DNA of 64,000 nucleotides from Salminus brasiliensis (GCF_030463535.1 NC_132899.1:16091490-16155489); one strand, 5' to 3'. Shown: positions 24,895 to 39,497, numbered from the stretch's first letter. Notes: a model not told the origin generated them from the sequence alone. Numbers and translations are program-made.

Positions 24895-25090
24895 TCTCTG
24901 TGCGCAGAATCATTGGTATTCACTAATAAAGACCGCAGAGACATAATGCAGGAGACATAGCCCCGTTACAGAAATAGATTTATTGCTAATCCATTATGCA
25001 TAGTGGGTAATGTAACATATCTGATGCGCTGGCTCACAGCGGGAGGAGAGAGAATTTAAGTGCATTGAACATTAGGCTGAGAGGCAGGGT
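24895..25090. promoter_or_regulatory. Candidate distal regulatory element
   Basis: A complex, non-repetitive block in the desert with octamer/homeodomain-like motifs (TTGCTAATCCATTATGCATA at about 24983) and a GC-rich shoulder. Texture resembles a conserved non-coding element, but conservation cannot be checked here. Confidence 0.25.
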
Positions 25091-27300
25091 GAGGAGAGGA
25101 ACCCACGGGCCTCTCAACACGCCACCCTGGAATAGAAACACCACCATGCCCTGCAACTATATCCCCACACAGTCCACTTCTTCCTTTTTTTTTCCTCCAA
25201 CAAAACCAGAAGGTCATGAAAGGCAAGAGTGCCCCAGAGTGATTCCCAAAAAGAGTGAGTTCATTAAATGCTAATAAGCTGGAATGATCTTAGGCTGTAA
25301 ATCTGTGGTGGTCCACGTATGTGTGGGAAATTTATTTGTAAAGCTATTTTATGAGTTCAAATAAATATTTAGCGTAAATAATGCTTTGTTATTTTATGTG
25401 TGTGATGTGTTTGTTAGCTAAATAATTTTCACAGCTCTCCTCAAGGAAGACCAGACTTCACAGTTATTATTCAACTCCTAGTTTATCTAATTAGACTTTC
25501 TTGGTGCAACTGAACACATTCATACAGTTGCTGGAAGGTCAGTAGCCAAACCTGTGTTCTTCTTACTGTGTTTGTTCAGCCTACATATTAATACATTTAC
25601 CATGAGTTAAAACATTAGGTACACCTCAAAAGAGCAGTGCATGCAAATAGGCCCAAGAATCTCATAAAACCAGAAGACTTTTGCAAGGGCAAATGGACAA
25701 AGATCCCCCAAACAAGAGCTAAAATACTTTTCTTAGCTGCTACAAAAAGTGTTTACAAGCTGTGATACTTGTCAAAGGAGGTTATATCTACTACTACTAC
25801 CCATGCAATAGTACTACCCATGCAGGATTCCCAAACCTTTGTTTCTGGCATTTTTTCTTTTCCATTATTAGTTCTCCATTATTGTTTTAGAAATAAAAAG
25901 TAAACTGGCTTAATATTATTTCATATTAAAGAAATGTGTCATCTTTAACTTCATGCCATTAAAAATCCGGTCATGTTTTATGCACCTAGCTAGCAACCCA
26001 GCAACAGAAATTCAGACCAGGGTGCCCAAACCTTTGTAGGCTACATAAAGGGCAGTTGGTGTTTGTAATTGATGGACATATGCGAGCCTGTTGACAATGA
26101 TAAAAAAAAAATCAGGTCTTTATTCCCCAGAAACAAAACATTTTAAATATATATTCTTTAACATTCTTGACTTCATGAGACATTCTACCCAGCTCTTTCC
26201 AGGTGGCCATCTCTTGATTTGGCTGAATATTAAAGCTGTGTATGTTTAAACAGCATTAAAATAAATTGTCTTGAGTGGATATGAACTGTCCTGTTCCTTG
26301 TTAACTTTATGATTCATTTAAAAGGACTTTATGAGAAGGAGCCTCCACTGAAGTGTTGCCAAAGTCATAAAAATTACTGGTGATATATTGGAAACAGTGT
26401 GAGTTCAACGTGTCCCAGTTGACACTTTGGCTACTTAGGGGAGTGGGGAGTGGGGGAGAATTGACAGAGGTTCTATACTTAGCTTTTTGTAACCTCCCCA
26501 AACATCAGCACCTGACTTCAGCAGCACGTCACACAAGACCAAAGGTCCCAGCGCCCTTGTCACAAACCCAAATGAGAGACAGATGGCTGTTAATAGGGGG
26601 CTGGGAGAATGTGACAACACACCAAGATATCAGACAGGGACTGGGCTGATAGAAGAGGGTGGTGGTCATTTGATCTTTCTACTAGCTGATCCAAAGGCAA
26701 AGAAAATTCAAGCTTGCCTTTAGACTTTCATCTACAATCTGCACAAACACCAGAAACCAACTCACTCAAAATGTATTACATTGCAAACCATTTGCATTGA
26801 TTTAATGCTGGAGATTTTAAGTTTAGCCCCAACCATTACTTTATACAGAGTGATATCTGGACAAGACACAGGCCAGGACACAGTCTACAATCCAAGAGAA
26901 GTTTACATGCTGATTATCAGTCTTAAAGCCAGCCTGTTGAATTTTAAAGGGTTGAAGGAAGGTTGGAAAATGATCATGTAGAAATGAATTATGACTGGTT
27001 TTAGTACACAGACCCATAAACACGGGTGGACCTCACTGAAATACACAAATTACAACAAAATGTAGGATTTAGGTCTCTGTTCTGATTGTCTAGCCCCTCC
27101 CTAAGTGAATCTATAAAACAAATAGTGAAGTTTGGACTGAAACCCTCTGAGCCCTGGGAAAAGAACCTCACCCAAAGATTTATTTTGTTGCTGTCAAAAA
27201 AATCCTTGTCTCCAAAGATCTCCAAAATGTCAACTTTACAGGAGAAAAAAAAGGTTTTTGCATTAGATTGATGATTTACTTTAACAGAGCTGTGTTTTAA

Positions 27301-27510
27301 CTTCCTGAGACCCGGACGTTTGCTTGGAGTGCATTTTTAATTTGTCCTATTTGGGATTAGTAGGACCAAACCAGTATAAAAACTTAGTCTTTGTACAGGA
27401 TGTCGTCCTCATATGAGGCCAAAGGGTCAAAGTATAAAAAATTAAGTATATCATGGTGCAAAATCAGAAATGTAATGTCCCCATATGAAGATGCAGGGGG
27501 TCTCAAGAAA
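27301..27510. mobile_element. Small MITE flanked by TTAA
   Basis: Left terminus 'cttcctgagaccc' after TTAA (27297-27300); right terminus 'gggtctcaagaaa' before TTAA (27511-27514). The termini are imperfect inverted repeats. The TTAA duplication is the piggyBac signature. About 210 bp, non-coding. Confidence 0.7.
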
Positions 27511-29769
27511 TTAATATTTATAATATTTATTTTTTAGAATAAATATTGTTGTGACATCACAAACATTACATTGTGAACTATGGAGTATATTTACCAAATG
27601 TAACAATATTTACATGGAATATCAAACTCTAAATTAAGCATATCTAGTATATTTTTCTCTTTATGAACTCATTTTTCCTTTGTCTTTCTTTAGCTCCATG
27701 TAAAGTCTATTTAAAGCCAGGTCTTATAGCTAACTGCATTATTAAACTGCATTAACACTCTCACAGGATGATATCACTGCCGCAGCCTACACACTGATCT
27801 GGCACGATAGATCATCCTCCTTAAACTCTCTACCCAGTTACTCTCTCATGCAAGACCCTCATATTCCTCATCTGAAACTGTTGCCAAGAAATGAAGAAAT
27901 ATTGCAACAGACTGTAAATCTGTAATGATGCAGAGTTTTTGAAGACAAAAGAAGTCATATGAATCTTGCCTTTGTGTTAATCTGTAGTCCTGCTGTAATA
28001 AGTGTGGAATCTCAATAACAAATTATGGTATTTATTAAGGTATTTAAGTTTAGAAACCTAATTTATTACATAATTCCACTCTGCGAAGCGTAGAGACCAT
28101 AAACAATGCTACAATGAGGGATTTATTCAGTGTGACCCAACTAATGTGTCGTTTCACCCAGAAGCTTAGAAGAGACTCAAAAATAATGTTAAAGCATTTG
28201 AAAGAGCCTGACTTATTCTGTCATAGATTATTCAGTGGTGTAGATGTTTAGGCCTAGCTAATTTCATTAATGGCATGTGACATGCAGTTTGGCCATGGAC
28301 ATGCCATTGCTCTTATTTTTTGTGTGTTTACATGATTGTGTAAAAAACAATATCCCTGTTTTTGCTGTTTTTTACTTTTAAATAATTTGAATTTGGCAGC
28401 AGATCTTTGCATTGTATTAAAGTTCCATGATAAATGGACCAATAGAAATAGCCCAACATTACCTGCAATAAAATATTTTTTACATTTACTTCCACTGAAA
28501 GTTTTTTTCTTTCCTTCTCTTGTAAGGTTTTTGGAGATAACCTTATTTTTTGCACATAATAGTAAAGTTATTTTTGACAAGTTTAGAACATCAATCACTG
28601 AATAAAAGCATGAAAACCATGTGCATTTAACTACTGTTTAAGTCTCTGAGACCCCATACAGAAATGTAATCTTTTTTAATAGAGGGATTTTGAAATACAT
28701 CAAAATCATATTTATTAGCAGTTTTGTACAAAGTGGTTAAGTGTCAGGGGTCTGCTTATGTATTATTTTCTGATTATGAGATTATTGTAAGAATATTGTA
28801 AGATTATAAGGATCATTAAGTAAGTATCACATTGTATTACTAGGGTTACTTTTAACAGCCCTACATTCCTATAGCAGTTAGCCTGGCCAAGTCATTTGGA
28901 ATTTTGTCTAGTGATTTTATAGTTGAGTTGACCAAACTGAACATCTACTAAGGGGAATTTGAGAACTAAGTGTATCAGCTATGCATGTTGTAATACACTT
29001 CATCAAGCTGTGTGAATGAAGAAGACACATTCTTTCAGTTTGAAAACACCAGCTGCCTTTTATATTGTTTGAAAGTGGACCAGTAGAAATTACTTGGACA
29101 AAATCAAAAATGACACTAACATACACCGAGGTACATTTCCTTTTCCTATAGAGTTACCATTTTAAAGAGAAGACAGTGGTGATATATAAACTGTGAAAGA
29201 GACTGTAAGGGTATCAATGTACTCAGATCTCAGTATTTGCTTGTAGACAGAGACTTAGAAAGATACTTTGGAATGTTGCATTGTCTCCAGGGTTATCCAC
29301 TTTGAAACAACAGAGCTGAAACATATGGGCATTCTCAAAATCACAAGACTAATCCAAGGCTCAGCGCAGTTTTGGCACGAGCTCCCTCTCTGCGGAGGGG
29401 TGTTACACATTACACACACTCGTTGAAGGAAATATCTCTAGGTTCCAATACGTCATGGCCATCTGCTAGAGTCAGATTCTCTCATGCCACAGTACTGATC
29501 TCACTGGATATTACATGCACAGTTAATAAAACACTACTATAGCACACTATAGCACTCATATGTTAGCCTACTAGGGTGCACAGCACGACATGTTACACCA
29601 TGTAGTGAAGCATGCAGGGCAGAGAGAGTCGGTAAAGTGTCTATCAAAAATGATATCAAACACATTTCAAAGCCTAAATGATCTAGTTAAATGCACTTTA
29701 ATGGAGTCCTAGAGTTCGACACGTGGAACCTTCACAACATGAACCTTTAACACTGCTGTGTTTTGCTTA

Positions 29770-30062
29770 GGGGCAGTGGTGGCTCAGCGGTTAGAGCGCC
29801 GAGATATCGATAACAGGGTTGTGGGTTCGATTCCCGGGCTCGGCAAGCTGCCACTGTTGGGCCCTTGAGCAAGGCCCTTTACCCTCTCTGCTCCCCGGGC
29901 GCTGGAGTTGGCTGTCCACTGCTCTGTGTGTGTGTGTGTGTACTCACTGCCCCTAACACACGTGTGTGAGTGTGTGTTCACTACCAGATGGGTTAAATGC
30001 GGAGGACACATTTTGCTGTACAGTGTACACTGTACAGTGACAAATACATGCACCTTTACCTT
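29770..30062 (+). mobile_element. tRNA-headed SINE
   Basis: The head looks like a tRNA gene with A box (TGGCTCAGCGGTTAG) and B box (GGGTTCGATTC at 29823). The body follows with 'cttgagcaaggccctttacc', an internal TG run and the tail 'gggttaaatgcggaggacac', ending in 'tgcacctttacctt'. The layout is complete and little decayed, suggesting a fairly recent insertion. I recall closely similar SINEs from characiform and other otophysan genomes. Confidence 0.9.
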
Positions 30063-31799
30063 TCAAAACAAAATCTGGGAAAACCAAAACAGTTTCATAA
30101 CAGTCTTACCTTGTTATATTTACACCCCCCAAATTTGCATTAGAAACCCAGCCCACCTGCAAAAGGCTTAGTCAAAGCTGGCAAAAAGTTACGAGAGAAG
30201 AATACTGTGCTGTTAATATTGGAAAGCAGCTCATCACCACCAGACTCTGGTAGTTATAGGAATACAGGTTGCTATATGAAGCAGGTCTTGTGAGCCATTG
30301 CTTTTCCTGTGCCATAAGGTTAGGCTAAAAGTTAACACTAGGCAAACCAGTTTTTTCATTCTCTACTTTTCAGCATCCACTCCCTCGAAAACACAAACTG
30401 GGCTACCTCAACTGACTACCTTAGCTCCCCAGTAAACCAAACCTGGGGAGGAGAGTGGAGGCAAGGCAAAAACCTTGAGAAGACACTGTTGCATTGTTTA
30501 AACATTACCATGGTGTGAGCCACCACCAGTGCCGTTAACCAGCCAATAACCAGCCAGAACCTAAAGTTTTTATTCATGAAAATCAGCATGTTTCATTTTG
30601 AGGGAAAATAATAGGGTTATAAATAGGCTTGCAACGTAGCATCAGAGCATTTCTACTCCAAACCCATGTCATATGCTTACTATTTATACATTGAAGAGCA
30701 CCTTGCAATACTCACTAAATGCATTATTTGTATTCAGTCCTAATTATTATGGCCTGTTATCAACATAGCTCCAGAAGAACACAGTCCAAAGCCGTTCTGA
30801 CGGCCTCTGTGCCAGCTGATTATGAAAAGAGATGACCAATGCCTTTGTGTACTGTGGTGGAAATGCTGCCATGTGATATACAGACAGGAAGATTTTATAT
30901 ATTGAGGAAGGTGTGTGTAAGACAGATGCCAAATGGGTGTACAAGGAAATAGGCTGCACTGCAACAGTGCTTGAGATAATTAATAAAACATGGAGGAAGA
31001 GAGGAACAAGTGGAGATTTAAATGGATTCTATAAGACAGGCCAATGCTGTATCGACCCTAACATGCGCTCTTGCCAATAACTACCTGGCCTAGTAGCTTC
31101 TGATGCATTCATATGAAGTCTTATAACTTCTGAGTTACAGTTCTTTATGCCTGATGTTCATGAGCACTGCCATTCACACAGCATTTCTCAACATTCTTGG
31201 AGTCTTATAGGAATCACTGGGCTTGTGTATCTTCGGAGGGGGGAAAGGAAAAGCGGTGGATGAAAAATATTCACAACAGTAGACTTTTCTGAAACAGAGC
31301 ATGGCATTTTCACTTTGTAAGGAGTTCATTGTTGGGGACTCAGAATTAATACTCAACCTTTAGAAGACATGAGTCACAGAAAACAGACTCTTTTCCAAAG
31401 AGCAAATGTCACAGCCCACAGTAATCAAACTTGGCTAGTTTGTAATTCAGGCGTTTGGCTCCGTATGAGCATCATATTGAGGCGCTTCTGTTCCAGTGTG
31501 TGTTACTATGGTGGTTACAATGGTCACATCCTTATTTACATTAGGAACACTTACATTACAAATAATTTTGAACTTGCAGTATGTTAACATAGACATTTTA
31601 TACCCTGATTTTAATTTCAGAAACACTTCAATACAATACATTTCTGCAAAAGACAGGGTGTTCTAGGAGATATGAGTCAAGCTTCTTAAGTTAAACTGTC
31701 AGATTTTAAGTTAATTAACTGTTATTAGAAAAACATATTGGGGCACCAGTTATTTGCAGCCCTTAGCTTTAGATAGCAATTAGTGTAATAGAGTAGATA

Positions 31800-31956
31800 A
31801 AAACACAGCCTTTCTTGTGGCACAGGCAAGCAGACTGCACAACACCAGTAAGACTACTTGAGCAGGACTCCTAACTCTTCTTTTGTCTACCTGTGTCACA
31901 TGAATCAAATGTAAGTTGCTCTGAACAAGGGCAGTAGCTAAATGGCATGAATGTAA
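31800..31956 (+). mobile_element. Headless copy of SINE family 2
   Basis: The tail 'actcctaactcttcttttgt', 'ctacctgtgtcacatga' and 'tagctaaatggcatgaatgt' parallels the complete copy at 32010-32217. The promoter head is degraded. Confidence 0.7.
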
Positions 31957-32009
31957 GAGTAGACAGAAGCCAATAATAAGTGCTTTAGCACCCACGCAGT
32001 GACTTCCAT

Positions 32010-32217
32010 TGTAAGTGTGTTATAGCAGTTGGTGTAGCTTCGTCTACCCTTTCTGTGGCAGACCGGGGGTTGATTCCCCAACCAGGCAAGCACACCATGC
32101 CACACCAATGAGAGTTTTTGGGCAACACTCCTAACTCTACTTTTGTCTACCTGTGTAACATGATTCAGATGTGAGTTACTTTGGATACGAGTGTCAGCCA
32201 AATGCCATAAGTGTAAC
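32010..32217 (+). mobile_element. tRNA-headed SINE, family 2
   Basis: Head with a degraded A box near 'cagttggtgtagctt' and B box 'gggttgattcc' (about 32069). The tail runs 'cactcctaactctacttttg', 'tacctgtgtaacatgattca' and 'gccaaatgccataagtgta'. The tail repeats the segment at 31861-31956, so two copies lie head-to-tail. Confidence 0.8.
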
Positions 32218-33317
32218 TTTCTCTAAATAACATGGTGATCAGGATGGAGATTCCCAGTTAATTTCACAATTATTTTGTAACAATATGTTATTTTCCCCAT
32301 CCTTTACTATTCTAAACATGATGGTGTTTTATGTTTCAGTTAACTACTTCATCCCATAGTGTTGCATTAAAACAGACAGTGGATTACTACCAGCTTTAGT
32401 TTAGATTAGTTGTAATGGTGACATTTGGGACATGGTGTGATTGATGAATAGAATTGTTGAGAGAAAATAGCATGATCAGTGTCTTAGCTGTGTAACAGTT
32501 CGCATTAATCATTTACTGCTACAGGCTAGCTAGCTAGATTTGTTGTGTTTGCCTGTAGCTTTATATGTTGTACTACATCATGTGGCAAAACAGAGGGCCC
32601 TCAGACAACTGAAGGTGCACATCAGAGCACATCTAAGCTATACATTAGAAATACAGTAGTGTGTTTGGGGGAGTGGATACTGCACATATTACCTTAGTTA
32701 TAGCTAGAGTAAAGTATTATCATTTTATAATACAGTATGAGCGCTGTAAATAAATACTGTAGAAGTAATGGAGATATTGCTGGCAGTAATTCACACTAAA
32801 GATTGGATGATTTCTATTGGTTTAATTATCATTTAAAATTTCACAAAATATTTAAATGCAGCTGGTATTCTCATATTGTTAAAAAGGGAAGAACAGAATG
32901 ATGAGATATTGTATTTATACATTTTATTATGTCAGTACACTCATTGCCATCATAGAAAAAAAATATTATCTTAGACTGCTTTGTGAGAACACTCACAGTG
33001 CAGTATGAACATGCCGTAGGGCACCACTCAGGCAGAACTGCTGCCACCTCTTACAGGAATGCCAAGAATATGAAATAATGACCTGCGGAAAGGCTGGAGG
33101 CAAAATCACTACAAAAATAGATAGCTATTGTATACAACTGTTTGACAATTGTATATAACACTGTTTTCACAGATTTCATTTTATTCAACCTTTGCTTTGT
33201 GTGCATTTGATGAATGGACCAAATGCTCAATAATTACATGAAATAAAAAAATTTAAACATATATTAAAGTTAAGAAGATTTTATAATAATATTGCATATT
33301 ATGACCATAACAATATG

Positions 33318-33835
33318 CAGTCAGGTCCATAAGTATTTGGACATTGACACATTTCTGTCATGACATTAACCATTTAGGAATTGCAGACATTTTTTCCATA
33401 GTCCCCCCATTTGCACAGGCGCAAAAGTAATTAGAGGACTATTTTTAATGCGTGGATGCAAATGCTTTGTTGTCAATCACTGCCTGAAGTCTGGAACCCG
33501 CAGACATCACTAAATGCTGAGTTTTCCGCTTTATTGCAGCTGCTTTCAGTTGCTGCTTGTGGTGGGATTTTGGCGACCATCTATTTTGGTTGTCTGCCAC
33601 GGTTATACCTGGTCACAAAATAGTTATTTTTTCATTTTTGCTTTTTACAATGGGGGAACTACATAAAAATCGCTGTCAATCCTAAACGAGAAATGCAATG
33701 TTTTTATTAAACCCCTTAAATTAAGGCTCAAAGTCTAAGCTTTAATCACATCTCGATTGCTTCATTTCGAACCCATTGAGGCATTGCACAATGCCAGAAT
33801 TACAAAAATTGTGTTGTGTCCAAATACTAATGTTT
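33318..33835. mobile_element. Non-autonomous Tc1-type element
   Basis: Begins 'cagtcaggtccataagtatt' then 'tggacattgacac'; the far end carries the inverse 'gttgtgtccaaatacta'. About 518 bp with no transposase frame. I recognise the left terminus as a common teleost DNA-transposon end. Confidence 0.75.
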
Positions 33836-35769
33836 TGTTGTTTTTTAAATATGCAATGATTCATTATTCAGCATTTCTTAGGCATGATGATTATATGCAT
33901 ACCATTACGGATTTTTCTATACAGTAAGGCTCTAATGTTCTGATGTATACATGCTCTTGTTTTTTTGTGCGTCTTTATTTGTTCACTGTCCAGCCTTTGT
34001 CCTGCCCAACTGCGTCTCACTGTGTACTTCTTTTGTGCAAGCCAGGACAAATATGTGGCGATGTGAATATTCATCATGGCCGCTGTCCACCCCCAGAGCC
34101 GGCTTTACAGCATGCACGGCTGGTGTGTGAACAATCGATCCAAGTGTCCATTGACCAGCTATGGACAACGGTGGTCTTATCTGGCTGCTGGGCGTACGGG
34201 TGTACGAGGGGTTTAGGGGTGGCGATAGGGTTTGTCACGACCAGCTGGTATGGAGGGTATCTCTGGGTGGAGGAGGCTTATTGTTCTCCTGCTGTTCCAA
34301 CAATGGTACATTTGAGAAGGACACACTGTCTCCAAGGGACAAGGCGCACTCTGAGCACGGTGAGGGAAGGTCAGAGAGGCAGACACTGCATGTGATTCAG
34401 GCCAGCTGACCACAATGGACTGCTGTTGATACTTGCTTTGGCTTTCTGTCATCACTTTGCCTTGGTGTGTTTCCAGTATTTGCCTGTTTGGCCTAAAGTC
34501 AAAAAGATTAGGCCTTCATGCAATAACATGTATGAGACTGTGTATCTACTAATTCAGACATTTGAAAGTTGTTGAAGTGGTTATGAAACTATTTTTGCTG
34601 AAGAATGATGTTCCTGTCAAATTAAAGCTACCTTTGTGCGAACAGAAATAGGTCAAAATTCATTCAATGACGTTAAATGCATAGTTACCAAAGTACCATT
34701 TTAAAGATTCAAGGCTTTGTAACAACAGTGGCTTTATGCTTAAACAATGTACAGTAGATGTATGAGAATGTGCATTGACCATTGGGGCCCCTGTGACCGT
34801 TTAATGCAGAAGCATGATTCCCTCCACCAATGAGACAGCAGCACGCATACGCACACAGACACTCTATAAACCCACTCACTCGTACAGCTGTGAAGCACAA
34901 GCTCTATGGTGTCTCATACTAATAAGACACAATGGAGGTCTACAGTAGAGCAGACAGATCAATATTTCCCATTAGCACTCTCTAGCTGCAGGCCGGGGGC
35001 CTTGTGTTTTTATTTTCATCAAACTACTTTTTCCCTCCTCGCCCACATACCGCCCCACTCTCAGAGCGATCAGAAGGAAACTTCAGGAAATTGATTTTCA
35101 GATAAATATGTTGCCTTTTTGTTGCCTGAGATTGGCCGTCGAATGTGAATGCAGTGAAGCTGAAAAAGCCTGCCATTGAACTTCATTGTCACATACGCAC
35201 ACTCACACTCATGCACATATACATATATGTGTATATACCCATTACAGCCATCCATTAATGAACATTAAAGGCTTCAGCATATATCACAGCTTGTAAATGC
35301 TATTGTAGCCAGCTAAGAACCATTCAGTTCTTGTTTGGTGGAATTGGGTCCATTCCTTGTTTGGTGGAATTTGCTCATTCTTGTTAAACACATAATATAT
35401 ATATATGTTTATAAAAATGTAAATATTAATTTGCCTTTCAAGCAATTTTGATTATTAGCAGTTCTCAAGTAGATGGAAAGTTTTCTTAGTCCTCCAGACC
35501 TTAACTTGATTGTTCAAGTTCCTGTTAACTCCCATTTCTTTCTAAACAATTCTATTGTAACCTGTGGAAACATCTACCTGAGAAGGAGCCTGTGGCTGCT
35601 GATTGTTGGGACAAGGTTTGAGTGTTTATTAGGTATGAATATTTATAAAGATATAGTGATGACTGTAAAAAGCCATAGCTCTAGCAAGCTAATTAAGGTC
35701 CTAAATCCTTGGTAAACGTTATGAGAGCTCAGTGTCATTTGGGGTGCTTTTGCATTTGCATACAATCAT

Positions 35770-36165
35770 ACAAAAGAAAAATAATAAACCAATTTGTCGG
35801 CTGTTTCCCTTTTTCTGACAATTTGGTACTGCCAATTAACCCACCCATTCATAACTCCCCTTAGCACTAGCATTGCTCCTGACACTAGGCTGTAAAGGAC
35901 TTGTATCCTCTGAAACATGTCAGACCAGCCAACGCCTCTTTTCCAACTGCGGCATTGCCGGGCAGCCAACTCTGAGAAAAGTGCTGGGTCTCCAGCTCCA
36001 CCACACCAGCTAACAGATGCCTGTTAACAGTGATCTACCCACCTGGAGTGAGCTTGGCCAGTTGTGCTCTCTCAGACTCCAGCCACTGATGGCAAAGCGG
36101 CATGGCTCAGGATTTGAACCATAGCATATTATAGCCATAGCATATTAGACCACCTACACCAATCT
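35770..36165 (-). mobile_element. SINE-like repeat with reverse B box
   Basis: Contains 'tttggtactgccaattaac', 'ccgggcagccaactctgaga', 'ccagctccaccacaccagct' and 'gcttggccagttgtgctctc', ending in 'aggatttgaacc', the complement of a Pol III B box. It matches a dispersed repeat I know from otophysan genomes. Boundaries are approximate. Confidence 0.65.
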
Positions 36166-39100
36166 TGCTTAAAATGTTGAAACACTGTGATCTTCACTTT
36201 GTCTTTTGGAGATCAGTTTATTTTCTACTCACTTGACTTTCCACAGTAAAAAAAAAATTACCAGTGGTGTCTGAATGCTTGCAAACCACTGTACAGGAGA
36301 ATGACACTGTAAAACACTCATGTAACTTTTTTTTTTATAGACATTCTGCCATTTGACCATTAGAAAATGCTGACTGCCCTTAATATTATGTGAACCCTTC
36401 ATGATGAATGAATCTATAAAAAAATAGTAACATACATTTAATTTATTGGGCATTTCTTGCAAAGTCAATTCAGTGTTTTGGTTACATCAGAGCCAATATT
36501 GATATTTAACAGTTTTATATTGATTTAACTCAAAAAGAATGACTTTTTTTTCTCCCCAAAATGATATAAACCGTCTCTCGACAGCCCTTTCACTCAGTGT
36601 TTTCTCTACATACATTTGTAACTGTCGCTCCCTCCCAACCCCCCTCCAAACAATCCTCTCTTTCTCAATCCATTTAACACAAACAGAAATTGTTTTCTTG
36701 GCAACCTGAGTTATGTGGGTGGTGAAATAGGACATATAGCCTGCCAGTGGGATTGATTGATGGAGCTATGAGAATGGACTACGTGTGCATGTCTGTGTGT
36801 GCGAGTGTGTCTGCTTAGGTGGAATTTGATAGTGGTGCCCTTCTTGCTGTCCAGGTCTAGATAACAACTCCCAGCGATGTTCACGCACAGCGAGCATCTC
36901 TTGGCTTTACAGACGGGAAACACTGTTTGGACACAAATGTAAGAAATGAAGGCATAGATGCATGTCTCTCCGGTGAGGACGCATCACTCTTCCAATATTT
37001 TGTCACTTATTGCCCTACCTGACTAATTCAGGAGACAGACTGCACACTGTCTTTTCTGTCTACGCAAGGCATTTTTTCCTGAGCTATTTAACTCTCCAGC
37101 CACTGAGTCCTACCCAGCTTCTGGCAGTCGAAAAAGGTTGAGCATTTTATTTGAACAGGTCAACAAGCTAAGTGAAAGACTTAACACTCTAGACCCCAAT
37201 AGAATTCTAGGGCCCTCCTGGGCACCTCTGAGAATTCCCAGGGTTAGAGGCTTATAGCCTTATTGTGACTTAAGTGATTCTTTGGCCTGTTTACATACTG
37301 CTACCACACTGCACCTTATATATTACTGTGTATGAATGACAACAGCTTTTCTTCTTAAACACTGTAAGCCCGTCATCAGTACAACTATTATATAAGTAGA
37401 TGTAACCAGTTGAATTGGAAAAATGACAAAAAATGGACAGCAATGTTAAACATATTACTTACTTTATTTTTATTTACTTTTTTTGCATATATTTGATATC
37501 CCTCAAGAGGGTCCTTACGGTAGACGTGTACCAAAAACATGACACAACATATACCAACCTTTTTTAGCACTTAGAATTAAGCTGTCTGTTTTTGTCTGTT
37601 GTGATTGGCTGCCCTGTACTGTGCCTCTGAAACACTCCTTGTAACTTCAGTGCGAGTGGGCAGGCCTAAACTGCTGTCTAGTGTGTAGGCGAGTACATGC
37701 AAATGTTTTGTTTAATGGAATCACAATTATGTATTTTGCAGCTTATTGTCCATATATGAACCATAAAGATTGAGGGTGAATGGTAGGTTATGGAACTTCA
37801 ATAGTGTTTACAAATTTAATCAAAGTCTTTTAAGTCTATTAAGCTTTTAATGCTATGGCCCTGTAGCTCACCACCCAACTACCTGCTCTTCAGACTGATC
37901 TAGCAAGGTTAGAGGATTTCAGAAACCTCATTCAAGGGACACTAGGCAAGGAGTAAGCCGGAGTCACCTCTGTGGTATCATTGCTGTAGCCTCCTGGTTA
38001 TGCCTAAGTCAGCAGAACAGCGCAGACAGCCGTGCTGTAAATCATTTAATGAAGCATCCCCCTGAAGTCTCCCTTAGTGTCACTCTGTGTCTCCGTCCTA
38101 GCTTTAGCATCTGAGTCACGTAGAATGAGAGCAGCCCTGAATTCAGGCCAAGCAGAGGGTGCAGACCACAAGGAAAGGCGTCTGGGTCAAGAACAAGTAA
38201 ATATTTGATGCCCACAAAATGAATTATTGTCTAGTCATATGATCTACCTGTGAATGGAATTAGGTGTCTAGGACTGACACAAAGAGGTGCTAAGTAAATC
38301 AATAGAATTATGGCATTATCCTACTGACACAATTATGGCGTGTGTCGTTTTACCAAATAGAAGGCAGGATGTCCAACTGAAACCATGTAGACACTGCCCC
38401 CCTGAGGAAGGCTATGTTGAAATGTATTGTAAAATGTTGAAATGTATTTTGTAATATACAAAACATACATATACACATGAGGTTATGATCAAATCTATGA
38501 AATGCTAAAATGTTCTCCAATACAAACCTCCATCTTGAATGAGACTCAGAAACAGATTTCGGTCTCATATATAGAGGAATGACACTAAGGTGCATTTACC
38601 TACCTCCACTCGCTGATTCCTCTCTTTTAATGAGTAATGGATGGGTGGATGGAGAGCTGTAGAGATATAGATAGATAGATGGATATGGTATGTTTGGCTT
38701 TGGATATATATATATATTATATTATTTATTTATTTATTTTTAACTGTGGGTTTATAGAGTGTTTTAACTGTATTATATTAAAATGAAACAGGATAATTAC
38801 TGACTTGTTACTGTACTATCTCTGTTCAGACTGACTGTAGTGCTTCATTCAAAAAAGCTGTTACTGTTAACAAAGCTGTAGACTGAAATACATTGTATTT
38901 CATGACATCTTGAATCTTTCATCTTGAATATCCAGATAACTGTTTTAAATTAACAAGTACAGTTCATTCAAAACAGTTGGTGAAAAGTATGTTTTGAAAC
39001 ATTAAACTGAATTTACATGCTATATCAAGTTGCTAAGTTGAGTTCATATTATATGAAATCATTCATAAACTAAGCACACGTTCAAAAAGTAAATCCGATC

Positions 39101-39497
39101 TGTTTCAGCCACTAAGACCACCAGGCTCTGGGAAGGAATCTAATCCTAGATCAGCACTCCCTCTTACTGAGGCTTTATGGACGCCAGTTCTGATAGCTTC
39201 ATTAGATTCAGTCAGCATGGGTCATGTGGTGGAACCCCTGATCCTGATCCCCATGTAATAGGTTTTACACACAACCCACAGTTTTCATACAGAGGGAAAG
39301 CAGTTTAACCCGAGTTTAAACCCACATTGTTTTTTTTTTTCTATTTTGACTGATTTTTGTCTGGCTTTCTCAGTGAGCTTCCTGTTAGACCACAGCGTCC
39401 CGGCCCTGGTCCTGATGTACCTCATACCCTGCAGGTTTTAGAGTTTTCCTGGACTTACATTCCCACCTCATCGCAAGATAGGCTTGTTTGGATCAGT

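Noticed and set aside
29770-29845. Functional tRNA gene
   Set aside because: The A and B boxes are there, but the fold lacks a proper acceptor stem and the sequence runs into a SINE body.
33943-34395. 150-residue plus-strand frame
   Set aside because: Low-information composition, no motif, no splice or poly(A) context.
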